From a virus: a stretch of DNA of 35,062 nucleotides. The translations under genes were made by a program, and so were the position numbers. Positions within the stretch are counted from its first letter, which is position 1, and each line of letters begins with the position of its first letter. Shown here one piece after another: positions 29,337 through 35,062 of this stretch. Below the pieces are notes generated by a model. It searched no databases. It was not told where the DNA came from and saw only the letters and a list, made by a program, of their open reading frames with translations. The stretch is taken from IMG/VR virus record IMGVR_UViG_3300032087_000579, positions 1-35,062 of that record. One strand, written 5' to 3'.

Positions 29337-29838
29337 GTGGGAGCCTAACGAATCCTACGCCGAATTTAAAGCTCGCAAATATGCTGGGCGTTCTGGTATG
29401 GGACAACCAAATTCTAATAAACGTATGGCGGGTAAATGTCCTAACACGGACGAAATTAAAACTAAGTGTAGTTGCCGTACTTGTATCAATAGACGTAATC
29501 GTTCTAAAGGTAGGCGCAAACAAAATCTAGCTCGTAAAAAACTAGGAATACCAGATAATCGTTTTCACGGTGCTGACGCTCACGAGGAAAATTGGGCTAC
29601 AGGTTTAAGGGTTGAAGTTAAAGCTGGAAAACAAGTGGAGCCTTTAAAGAAAATATTTTATAAAAGCAAATTACAATCTGATACTTCACATAGGGCTTTC
29701 GGTGGTATGGGCAAACCGTTTATTCAAGTGTCTATGCCTGACGGTTCCTCTAAAGGTATTGTTAGTTTTGAACTTGACGATATTGAAAATGTTTGTGTTG
29801 AGGTTTTGAAAAACTTTGGTTACGAATTTGGGGATTGA
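29329..29838 (+). CDS. Cys-rich, PD-(D/E)XK-like putative nuclease
   Basis: 169 residues, last solid gene of the rightward set. It has a Cys cluster (CPNTDEIKTKCSCRTC at about 35-50) followed by a very basic helix (INRRNRSKGRRKQNLARKK). Then comes GADAHEENWATGLRVEVKAGKQ (about 82-103), where Asp84 or Glu86 with Glu-Val-Lys could form a PD-(D/E)XK site. The end is a beta-alpha unit (GKPFIQVSMPDGSSKGIV). It reminds me of an uncharacterised actinophage protein family. Holliday-junction or Vsr-like nuclease activity is possible. It starts within the dioxygenase gene's end and could be part of the modification operon. Confidence 0.55.
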   Translation: MIEWEPNESYAEFKARKYAGRSGMGQPNSNKRMAGKCPNTDEIKTKCSCRTCINRRNRSKGRRKQNLARKKLGIPDNRFHGADAHEENWATGLRVEVKAGKQVEPLKKIFYKSKLQSDTSHRAFGGMGKPFIQVSMPDGSSKGIVSFELDDIENVCVEVLKNFGYEFGD

Positions 29839-29839
29839 G

Positions 29840-29923
29840 ATGTTCAACTATGGCGAAGCTTTTGAAGTTAATACTTCGGAAAGGCACCACGTCCGTAGTT
29901 CTCCTACGACTCTATTTCTCTAG
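29840..29923 (+). CDS. Possible tiny protein at the convergent junction, 27 aa
   Basis: A 27-codon frame from ATG 29840, with GGGGATTGAG upstream, overlapping a hairpin. It starts MFNYGEAFEVNTSERHHVRS. It lies in the only space where a terminator is expected, so it may be chance. Confidence 0.25.
   Translation: MFNYGEAFEVNTSERHHVRSSPTTLFL
29891..29910. terminator. Hairpin between convergent gene sets
   Basis: CGTAG (29894-29898) pairs with CTACG (29904-29908), extended by GT/AC around one bulge, 5-nt loop. The plus strand continues with a mildly T-rich tail. Position between the two convergent operons suggests a bidirectional terminator, but the stem is short. Confidence 0.35.
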
Positions 29924-29938
29924 GTTCCCCAATTCTCT

Positions 29939-30691
29939 TTAGCTTGGACTATAAGGATTTTTCTCTGGGTATTCTGTACCGCAACGATTACAATAACTAA
30001 AATCATTATCGAATTTAATTATCTGTAAATGGTTTTCTGAATCGCACATAGGCGCTTCTTTTGGTACTTGCTCCTCTAGTAATTGTCCTAACGCCGTCCA
30101 ATGCTTAACAAGTGCATAAGGCGTAATAGTCATATTAGACCATTTGGATTTATAAATCAAAACTCTTTCAAGTATGTCATCATAAGTCGCTTCTGCTTCG
30201 TGCAATTGTTTTGCGCATTTATTGAATCCGCCAATCTCGGTCTTTGTAGTTGGCTTGTAAAAAGCTTCTACAAGTGCCGAATATTGTTCGGCAAACTTAC
30301 TATGGTTATATGACTTTAGTTTGTAGCTCTCTGGAGAACTGCCCTCTAGCTCATATTTGGTCTGGGGTGGTTCGTATGTGAAAGCTGGAACCGTCATCAA
30401 CGTATATAAGTTGCTGGTTTGCTCGCCCGTAGCTTTGTTGTACCGAGCTTCTACTGTTATTGCTTTAATGTCTTTTAATTCCTCTAAAGCTCTTTTAACT
30501 GTTGAAGCGCTGACTTGCATACGTTTTGCTATCGTGTTGATAGCTGGGTAGCAGGTCTTGTCGCTTTTGTCTGCGTATCGGTGCAACGTAGCGTAAAGGC
30601 GGACGGCTTGAGCGGATATTGGCGCGTCAATTATCCACTCTGGAACAATGGCGAAATATAAATCGCTTTGTATCTTATTGCCGTCCGTCAT
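29939..30691 (-). CDS. Winged-helix replication-initiator-like protein
   Basis: 250 residues, last gene of the leftward set. Residues about 8-95 form a helix-turn-helix of the replication/primosomal type: APISAQAVRLYATLHRYADK, then TCYPAINTIAKRMQVSASTVKRAL and an IKAITVEAR wing. This is common in DnaD-like and phage replication proteins. Residues about 140-220 form a second helical domain. The C-terminus has CDSENH and CNRCGTEYP, a likely zinc ribbon (Cys-Cys-His set at about 208-240). It may bind the phage origin and recruit host helicase. It starts 1 base after the previous stop. Confidence 0.68.
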   Translation of the reverse strand: MTDGNKIQSDLYFAIVPEWIIDAPISAQAVRLYATLHRYADKSDKTCYPAINTIAKRMQVSASTVKRALEELKDIKAITVEARYNKATGEQTSNLYTLMTVPAFTYEPPQTKYELEGSSPESYKLKSYNHSKFAEQYSALVEAFYKPTTKTEIGGFNKCAKQLHEAEATYDDILERVLIYKSKWSNMTITPYALVKHWTALGQLLEEQVPKEAPMCDSENHLQIIKFDNDFSYCNRCGTEYPEKNPYSPS

Positions 30692-30692
30692 T

Positions 30693-31175
30693 TTAAAATG
30701 GTGCTTCTAGTGGAGTTCCGTCTGAATCTTTCTTGACTTCGTCCATAGGTTTTGCTACTGGCTTTTGTCCGTCAATAATCTCTTGCATTTCGCCGATTAA
30801 TGAGGAAGCCAAGCCCATTTTCATATTATCTTTAATTAATCCTGCAAAGCCGTTTTGCTGGTCTGCTGGTAATTCGCCTACTAATTTGTTAAGTAGCCAT
30901 AGTTGTTTATCGCTGACGGGTGCGTCTGGATTTTTAACTGTTGCCTTATTTCCATTAGTAGTTTTCTTGTAATTATCTTTTGGCTGGAAGTTAGGTTTCC
31001 CGTCGCTCTTGACAACGGTGGTCTTACTTTCATTACCATAAGATTTGATAATATCGTCTGTCCATTGTTGCGTAAGCTCAAAGACTTGTTCAACCGTAAT
31101 CTTATTAGCTACGGCTAAATCAATAGCGCCTTTGAAACAACATTGAGCGACAATAATGTTATCGTTCTTGTTCAT
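30693..31175 (-). CDS. Probable single-strand DNA/recombination accessory protein
   Basis: 160 residues. The N-terminal helix pair (NIIVAQCCFKGAIDLAVANK, 7-26, then VEQVFELTQQWTDDII) is followed by a Lys/Asn/Thr-rich linker. Then comes a C-terminal module PVSDKQLWLLNKLVGELP...SSLIGEMQEII resembling the 'sdkQ..ll..l.......ls...as.lI..l' unit found at the ends of phage recombination proteins. It ends in an acidic stretch and PLEAPF, faintly like an SSB tip. Placement next to the initiator-like gene supports a replication role. Exact activity is unknown. GGAG is only 2 nt from ATG. Confidence 0.55.
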   Translation of the reverse strand: MNKNDNIIVAQCCFKGAIDLAVANKITVEQVFELTQQWTDDIIKSYGNESKTTVVKSDGKPNFQPKDNYKKTTNGNKATVKNPDAPVSDKQLWLLNKLVGELPADQQNGFAGLIKDNMKMGLASSLIGEMQEIIDGQKPVAKPMDEVKKDSDGTPLEAPF

Positions 31176-31187
31176 TGCTCCTGCTTT

Positions 31188-31490
31188 CTAGACTAAACGC
31201 AAAACGGATTGCCCGTTCTCGTCGTCGTCTGGTTTAGATACAAGATAAAAAACAAAATGACCTTGCTCTTTACCCTGTACGGTTTCGATAATCCACCCGT
31301 CGTTATGACGTAGATTATGTATTATTGCGCCAAATCTTGTGCAACGTAAATCAAATACGAACTCGCCATTTGATATTGGCGTGCTATTTCTGTATTTGAC
31401 CAACACGTATGCTACAAGCTGGCTTTTATTTTTAACGTAAGCTGGTATCACTTCGCCTCTGAAGTGGCTTACTATATTTCTAGTTTTCAT
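31188..31490 (-). CDS. Small winged-helix protein, 100 aa
   Basis: The C-terminal two thirds read VFDLRCTRFGAIIHNLRHNDGW followed by IIETVQ and HFVFYLVS, the pattern of a phage winged helix (helix-turn-helix 55 type) in which 'r.s.rIhdLR..Gw.I' is the recognition helix. N-terminal residues are basic. It probably binds phage or host DNA and may regulate the leftward genes. AGGAGAACT precedes ATG. It is the first gene after a 128-base structured spacer, so it may be separately controlled. Confidence 0.6.
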   Translation of the reverse strand: MKTRNIVSHFRGEVIPAYVKNKSQLVAYVLVKYRNSTPISNGEFVFDLRCTRFGAIIHNLRHNDGWIIETVQGKEQGHFVFYLVSKPDDDENGQSVLRLV

Positions 31491-31618
31491 AGTTCTCCTA
31501 TTTTTCTAGTTGTTAAGCGTGTGCCTAACGAGGAAGCTACTAGCGTTGTGTTGATACACAAAGGGGTTACAGGGTTGTGCTAATAACTTCCTCGCTAGAC
31601 ACTTGGTCTAGCGTTGCC
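31491..31618 (-). promoter_or_regulatory. Structured 128-base spacer (tandem-hairpin element H)
   Basis: Leftward order after the 31619 stop: hairpin 31593-31600 with 31606-31613 (CGCTAGAC/GTCTAGCG, perfect 8-bp, 5-nt loop), hairpin 31547-31551 with 31556-31560 (TGTGT/ACACA), and imperfect hairpin around 31512-31529. A longer-range pairing of GAGGAAG with CTTCCTC can enclose the second hairpin. No gene fits. It resembles elements A-G but is longer. Confidence 0.5.
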
Positions 31619-31840
31619 CTACTGGGAATTTGGTTTTACCCAAACTGTTGGAAAATCTTTTTCATATTGATTTACCAATTTTTCTAACTCGGTCGTCTTG
31701 GTTCTGCGTAATGTTCTTTCTATTGAGTCGAGCATATTATCTTGCTCAAGCCAACTTTGTATTGAAAAAACTACGTAGCCAAATAAACCAGTTACGATTA
31801 TTGCTTCAATCCACATTTCTAGTGGTACGTTATTAACCAT
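31619..31840 (-). CDS. Small membrane protein, 73 aa
   Basis: Begins with TAATG on the previous stop. One membrane segment (AIIVTGLFGYVVFSI, about 13-27) with Trp before and after, then a charged cytoplasmic helix (IERTLRRTKTTELEKLVNQY). No family is recognised. An early membrane protein could alter host envelope or exclude other phages, which is conjecture. Confidence 0.7.
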   Translation of the reverse strand: MVNNVPLEMWIEAIIVTGLFGYVVFSIQSWLEQDNMLDSIERTLRRTKTTELEKLVNQYEKDFPTVWVKPNSQ

Positions 31841-32121
31841 TAGAACTGTGCCTCGATATGCTTGCGTTCCTCGTCAAGTTTATCTGCAATCTTGATATTA
31901 AGTTTGTATCTATTTAATATGTTCAAGACTTTGCAAAGTTCCTCGTGAGAAGCCGACAAGACTTGACGATAGACTAGGCTACCGTTAATGGAATCATTTT
32001 CGCGTAGCTTTTCGGCTAATGGTTGCAAGCAAACTTCTTGTATGCTTGTAAATATATCATCAACCAAATCGCTTGCGCTTGGTTCCGTGTCGTACTCTGG
32101 TACTTTGTATTCTGTACTCAT
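31840..32121 (-). CDS. Hypothetical early protein, 93 aa
   Basis: Coupled on both sides (TGA-ATG upstream, TAATG downstream). An acidic N-terminus (MSTEYKVPEYDTEPSASDLVDD) is followed by helices with regular Leu spacing (ELCKVLNILNRYKLNIKIADKL). No family is recognised. Composition agrees with a soluble small host-interaction protein. Confidence 0.72.
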   Translation of the reverse strand: MSTEYKVPEYDTEPSASDLVDDIFTSIQEVCLQPLAEKLRENDSINGSLVYRQVLSASHEELCKVLNILNRYKLNIKIADKLDEERKHIEAQF

Positions 32122-32249
32122 TTCATACTCTTTCTAACACTCTTGCTAACTAATCCGTGTGCGGATTCGCTACTAACTAAAAGTCCATTGACTTTCCTGA
32201 GTGTATTTTTCTTTTTAGACTTCATCGCTCTACGTTGATGTCTGTTCAT
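32118..32249 (-). CDS. Small basic phage protein, 43 aa
   Basis: ATG 32249 overlaps the previous stop (TAATG) and TGA overlaps the next start. AGGAG lies 10 nt upstream. The product begins MNRHQRRAMKSKKK, a frequent start of short basic proteins in phages ('MNRaeRR...k'). The rest is Ser/Val-rich. The strict overlaps on both sides make it a real gene. Function unknown. Confidence 0.7.
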   Translation of the reverse strand: MNRHQRRAMKSKKKNTLRKVNGLLVSSESAHGLVSKSVRKSMK

Positions 32250-32653
32250 TAATACCACGCTCCTAACTGGATTTCGTCGCCAAACTTATTACGAAGCTCC
32301 AGCATATAGCTGAAAAACTTTCGTAAGTTAATCTGGTTTTGTACTGTAATTGTATGACCATACTCGTTGATATAGTCTTTCTCTGCATAATCGTTGATAA
32401 ACATTTGCGCTACTACTTTTGCGTAGTCGTGGTCTGACCACTCGTCGCTCTTGTATAAATCAACGAAACATTTTTCTTTTAAAAGCTTTGCATACACTTT
32501 GCCTCTAAAAGAGTTTGAATCGCTTGTCGCAATTCCGCCAATAAGGTTCTGACAAAGGCTTGCAAGTTTGTCATCTACCATAGGTAAATAAATCTTGTCG
32601 CCCGCGTCGTCAATTTCGTGGGTATATTGAAACACAATATTATCCAATCCCAT
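32249..32653 (-). CDS. Hypothetical early protein, 134 aa
   Basis: Begins MGLDNIVFQYTHEIDDAGDK, a pattern ('MGLDniv...') that I associate with uncharacterised phage early proteins. It is acidic and mixed alpha/beta with many aromatic residues (WSDHDYAKVVAQMF). Cys at about 34 and 62. TAATG coupling at both ends. No function can be given. Confidence 0.72.
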   Translation of the reverse strand: MGLDNIVFQYTHEIDDAGDKIYLPMVDDKLASLCQNLIGGIATSDSNSFRGKVYAKLLKEKCFVDLYKSDEWSDHDYAKVVAQMFINDYAEKDYINEYGHTITVQNQINLRKFFSYMLELRNKFGDEIQLGAWY

Positions 32654-32913
32654 TATTCCTCACTTTCTTTTTTTAGTTCTGAAGCCTGAACGATTGAATA
32701 TCTAAATTCTTTCTTTTCGGCTTCTGTTCTTTTGTTGTTATATAATTTGGTTTCCGCATTAATCCAGTTTTGAATTACTTCTGCGGGGTTACTTAAAGTT
32801 GGTTCAAGCATAATTGTATCTGTGTAATACAAATTTCTCATTACTGGTTCGTAAGGGTGTTGCTCTTGCCTCTTTATAGTTTCCTTATACACAACGTAAA
32901 TTAATTCTATCAT
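32653..32913 (-). CDS. Hypothetical early protein, 86 aa
   Basis: GAGGTAATTAATTT before ATG, directly after tandem-hairpin element D. It starts MIELIYVVYKETIKRQEQHP, with a basic/acidic helical second half (ETKLYNNKRTEAEKKEFRYS). No family is recognised. It opens the four-gene TAATG-linked block that ends at 31619. Confidence 0.7.
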   Translation of the reverse strand: MIELIYVVYKETIKRQEQHPYEPVMRNLYYTDTIMLEPTLSNPAEVIQNWINAETKLYNNKRTEAEKKEFRYSIVQASELKKESEE

Positions 32914-32935
32914 AAATTAATTACCTCATTCTTTC

Positions 32936-32975
32936 TGGTCGTAAAGACCATAAGGCGCTTACGTGAATAAGCGCC
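32936..32975 (-). promoter_or_regulatory. Tandem-hairpin element D
   Basis: Leftward order: stop of the DUF932 gene, hairpin 1 pairing 32954-32961 with 32968-32975 (GGCGCTTA/TAAGCGCC, perfect 8-bp), hairpin 2 pairing 32936-32940 with 32946-32950 (TGGTC/GACCA), then GAGG and the next ATG. Confidence 0.7.
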
Positions 32976-32983
32976 CTAGCTCT

Positions 32984-33937
32984 TTACAAAGCGCTAACTA
33001 ATCTTTGTGCTTTTAGAGTTAGTGTTTGTCCGTCGTTAATGAAGTTCTTTGCTTGTCGCTCTAACTTCTCGCCACGACTCTTTTGTTGCCATAACTCGTA
33101 GGAATTGAAAGCGTTGATAACGCCCCAAGCTGAACCTTTATGAAGTTCGCCGTTCCAATTCTTTGTTATGTCGCTAACAATTCTTTCGTAATTGTTTGCG
33201 GTTCTTGGTTTTTCCATTTCCTCATCACTTGGTCTTGGAAATAGTTTTTCCATAATTGAGTTGAACTCTGCGTTAGTAACTTCTTTGTTAATAAGTCTTT
33301 CAACTTCATCTTGGAAAGCTTCGTAATACTTGCTTACGAAGTTTAATGTTTCCCTAGCTTGCTGAACTTTGCCCGCTATACCAGAAGTGTGTCGCATACT
33401 GAACTGTTGTGAAGCTCCGTTTAAAGCCATACGTAAAGTGTTTTGACAAACAACTCTTACTGGTGTCATTGTAACTTTTAACGCGGAACTTCCGTCGTGT
33501 GAGTTAGACAACAACACATAAGGCTCGAACATATCTGGTTGGAATGAATTGTTTTCTAATGAATCTAACTTCATTAAAATCCAAACAATCTTACCGTCTG
33601 CTATGCTTCCAGCGGTTTCGTATTTGGCTTCGCCACTTCCTACTAAAGCGTCCATAAAGTTAAACGCTTCACTATTTTGTACTGGTGTATATCGGTTGCC
33701 GACAACACCCAAGCAACTCTCGTCGCTGGTTCGTACGGTTGCGTAGTGGCTGGGCGCTTTATGTTCAGCGCCAAAAGTTGTATCACTTGTGTAATACAAG
33801 TCTTTCAATTTGACTTTCCAATCAAGTCCAGCTTCTACTATTGCGTCGGCGCTTGTTAAGACGCCGTCTGTAACTGTTCCCAATTTGTGCCAAGGTGTTT
33901 CCTTAGCTGAGAACATTGTTTCTATATTTGCTACCAT
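32984..33937 (-). CDS. DUF932 (phage/plasmid-like protein family)
   Basis: 317 residues from ATG 33937 (GAGGT 7 nt upstream); an upstream frame would run through element E and is rejected. The start MVANIETMFSAKETPWHKLG, then WKVKLKDLYY, LGVVGNRYTPVQNSEAFNFM and a middle GSSALKVTMTPVRVVCQNTL are clear DUF932 marks. The family is found on many phages and plasmids. Its role is not firmly known, with suggestions of DNA-associated or anti-host function. As one of the larger early genes it is probably well expressed. Confidence 0.88.
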   Translation of the reverse strand: MVANIETMFSAKETPWHKLGTVTDGVLTSADAIVEAGLDWKVKLKDLYYTSDTTFGAEHKAPSHYATVRTSDESCLGVVGNRYTPVQNSEAFNFMDALVGSGEAKYETAGSIADGKIVWILMKLDSLENNSFQPDMFEPYVLLSNSHDGSSALKVTMTPVRVVCQNTLRMALNGASQQFSMRHTSGIAGKVQQARETLNFVSKYYEAFQDEVERLINKEVTNAEFNSIMEKLFPRPSDEEMEKPRTANNYERIVSDITKNWNGELHKGSAWGVINAFNSYELWQQKSRGEKLERQAKNFINDGQTLTLKAQRLVSAL

Positions 33938-33978
33938 TTGTGGTACCTCATTTCTTTCTTTTAGTTTATTTATACTGT

Positions 33979-34017
33979 TGGTCAAAGACCATAAAGCGCT
34001 CTCATAATAAGAGCGCT
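33979..34017 (-). promoter_or_regulatory. Tandem-hairpin element E
   Basis: Hairpin 1: 33995-34002 with 34010-34017 (AGCGCTCT/AGAGCGCT). Hairpin 2: 33979-33983 with 33987-33991 (TGGTC/GACCA, 3-nt loop). Lies between the 34026 stop and the DUF932 start. Confidence 0.7.
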
Positions 34018-34025
34018 CTAGCTCT

Positions 34026-34496
34026 TTACCCGTTGGTAATACAATGGTCATATCCTGACCAATTTTTCTTGCCGTACCAAGTGTCAAGCACGTCAAGTCC
34101 GTCGATATAATTAATTAATTGTTTTACGTCTGTAAAACTTCTAATTTTTTTCCAATCAATATCGCTCTTGCCTGCTCTGTCTGGTTTATACCCAGAGCAT
34201 TTATGGTCAAATACTAAATGTAAAACATATTTACTATCTAAACCGTCGCCCCAAGTAATGTCTGTGTAAGGTTGGCTATTAAAAGCTTTTCTTACTTTTG
34301 CATTGTTCTTAAATATAAAAGTAGTTGAACCAATGTCGTCGTGGCTTCCACCAAATACTAAAACTTGGTCGCCATTTGTAAAGTCAATAACTTTCCATAC
34401 GTCATAGTTGTTTGCTTTTATATCTTTTACTATTGCGTTGAAATCTTTCTTAATGTTGAAATCAACGTCTTTGTTATATGTTTGTAATGTAGCCAC
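34026..34496 (-). CDS. Hypothetical early protein, 156 aa
   Basis: GTG 34496 is the start, with GAGGT 5 nt upstream. The longer frame from 34547 would translate element F's flank. Mixed alpha/beta, with FTNGDQVLVFGGSHDDIGST, then a TWGDGLDSKYVLHLVFDHKC segment and a Lys/Trp-rich end (DTWYGKKNWSGYDH). I recognise no family. It ends 8 bases before element E. Confidence 0.7.
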   Translation of the reverse strand: MATLQTYNKDVDFNIKKDFNAIVKDIKANNYDVWKVIDFTNGDQVLVFGGSHDDIGSTTFIFKNNAKVRKAFNSQPYTDITWGDGLDSKYVLHLVFDHKCSGYKPDRAGKSDIDWKKIRSFTDVKQLINYIDGLDVLDTWYGKKNWSGYDHCITNG

Positions 34497-34532
34497 GCTA
34501 CACCTCACTTTCTTTTTTTTAGTTTTTACTTT

Positions 34533-34571
34533 TGGTCTAAAGACCATAAAGCGCTCCCGTTAAGAAGCGCT
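34533..34571 (-). promoter_or_regulatory. Tandem-hairpin element F
   Basis: Hairpin 1: 34550-34557 with 34564-34571 (AGCGCTCC/GAAGCGCT). The one non-Watson-Crick position is C-A on the plus strand but U-G in leftward RNA. Hairpin 2: 34533-34538 with 34541-34546 (TGGTCT/AGACCA). Confidence 0.7.
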
Positions 34572-34579
34572 CAAGCTCT

Positions 34580-34753
34580 TTAGCATTTTATGAATCTACG
34601 GTTAGCCATATCGTCATAAAGGTTTTCCATACCAAGTGGATTATGCTCATAAACTGATAATGAAAGTTTGTAACATAATACAAATCTCCATTTACCAATT
34701 TTAAGTTTGAGTTGTGCAACTCGTCCGCTCTTTGCTAATATATTGAATTCCAT
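34580..34753 (-). CDS. Small basic hypothetical protein, 57 aa
   Basis: ATG 34753 follows AAAGGAGTTCCAAA. The longer frame upstream crosses element G's flank and is not used. Product MEFNILAKSGRVAQLKLKIG, then WRFVLCYKLSLSVYEHNP and a DDMANRRFIKC end. Basic, beta-rich, unrecognised. Flanked by elements G and F. Confidence 0.65.
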   Translation of the reverse strand: MEFNILAKSGRVAQLKLKIGKWRFVLCYKLSLSVYEHNPLGMENLYDDMANRRFIKC

Positions 34754-34785
34754 TTTGGAACTCCTTTCTTTTTTAGTTTGTACTT

Positions 34786-34825
34786 TGGTTCTAAGAACCA
34801 CAAAGCGCTCTCGTTAAAGAGCGCT
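34786..34825 (-). promoter_or_regulatory. Tandem-hairpin element G
   Basis: Hairpin 1: 34804-34811 with 34818-34825 (AGCGCTCT/AGAGCGCT, perfect). Hairpin 2: 34786-34791 with 34795-34800 (TGGTTC/GAACCA). Both arms of hairpin 2 differ from D-F in a way that keeps pairing. Confidence 0.7.
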
Positions 34826-34841
34826 CAAGCTTCTTAGCTAA

Positions 34842-35021
34842 TTAGCAACCAGCGTTGATTGCATTTTTGATTTCTTGTACTAATACGTTTGTATTGATTT
34901 TTTTTGTATTAATGTTTGTGTTGGTGTCTAACCAATAAATCATATCATTGACATCAAAGTCTAAGCTTATCGGATAGTTGAACCATAATTCATTAATTGC
35001 TTCGCTTGTTTCCTTATTCAT
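34842..35021 (-). CDS. Small hypothetical protein, 59 aa
   Basis: ATG 35021 has GGAG 6 nt upstream, so I prefer it to the ATG 12 bases further up. The product starts MNKETSEAINELWFNYPISL, acidic then polar (NTNINTKKINTN), ending EIKNAINAGC. No family. The first 50 coding bases are repeated at 1-50 by the terminal overlap, so on the closed circle this gene follows the 128-226 gene and element A. Confidence 0.7.
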   Translation of the reverse strand: MNKETSEAINELWFNYPISLDFDVNDMIYWLDTNTNINTKKINTNVLVQEIKNAINAGC

Positions 35022-35062
35022 TGTTTTCTCCATTTCTTTTTAAGTTTGATACTTTAATAAGT
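34972..35062. repeat. Terminal direct repeat, right copy
   Basis: Exact copy of bases 1-91. It holds the start of the small leftward gene at 34842-35021 and most of the first arm of a hairpin that is completed just beyond the junction at 77-94. Confidence 0.9.

Noticed and set aside
33938-34096. 53-residue N-terminal extension of the DUF932 protein
   Set aside because: It would translate hairpin element E. The family start MVANIETMF follows a good GAGGT site.
1-35062. Prophage or integrative element
   Set aside because: No integrase, excisionase, CI-like repressor or host flanks, and the ends overlap exactly.

Overview
This window looks like one complete genome of a tailed phage with siphovirus-type morphology, assembled as a circle. 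The first 91 bases are repeated exactly as the last 91, so the unique length is 34,971 bases. It has a full head, neck and tail module, with HK97-type portal, protease and major capsid, a tape measure and glycine-rich fibres. I see no integrase, excisionase or lysogeny repressor, no DNA polymerase and no tRNA gene, so it is probably lytic and replicates with host enzymes. The DNA is AT-rich by eye. Two proteins (the phosphoesterase at 21.3 kb and the Cys-rich nuclease-like protein at 29.3 kb) remind me of actinophage proteins. At least three starts look leaderless, with a TANNNT box exactly 6 nt before ATG. A low-GC actinobacterial host is therefore possible but unproven. The fibre genes and the viral halogenase resemble genes of marine phages.

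Layout. Two gene sets run outward from a 700-base non-coding region at about 727-1421. Rightward: small and large terminase, portal, MuF-like head protein, prohead protease, major capsid, connectors and tail terminator, two paralogous tail-tube proteins, tail assembly chaperone with a probable +1 (or -2) frameshift, tape measure, tail hub and fibres (1.4-18.6 kb). Next come a flavin-dependent halogenase that appears to start at ATT, a DUF5675-like protein, a run of very small membrane and Cys-rich proteins, and a metallophosphoesterase (18.6-22.5 kb). A 0.5 kb AT-rich repeat array follows, then a lysozyme-like transglycosylase and a DNA-modification operon (23.6-29.3 kb). Leftward, from 654 through the circle junction to 29.9 kb: small early genes, a DUF932 protein, winged-helix proteins and an initiator-like protein. 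The two sets converge at 29.84-29.94 kb.

Main discovery candidate: the 23.6-29.3 kb operon encodes two ParB-like proteins, an amino-acid:DNA transferase/alpha-glutamyl-putrescinyl-thymine pyrophosphorylase-like protein, an amidoligase, a low-molecular-weight phosphatase, a FAD oxidoreductase, a P-loop kinase, a 53-residue unknown and a TET/JBP-type dioxygenase. Together they suggest post-replicative thymidine hypermodification: thymine is hydroxylated in DNA, phosphorylated, conjugated to an amino acid, trimmed oxidatively by the FAD enzyme, and then possibly extended by an amide bond. The amidoligase and phosphatase would be steps beyond the phage pathways I know.

A second candidate is a series of tandem-hairpin elements in the spacers of the leftward operon. 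Stem sequences differ between copies but pairing is kept, and G-U pairs form only in the leftward RNA. Many very small genes are also annotated here, mostly with TAATG or ATGA overlaps to their neighbours.
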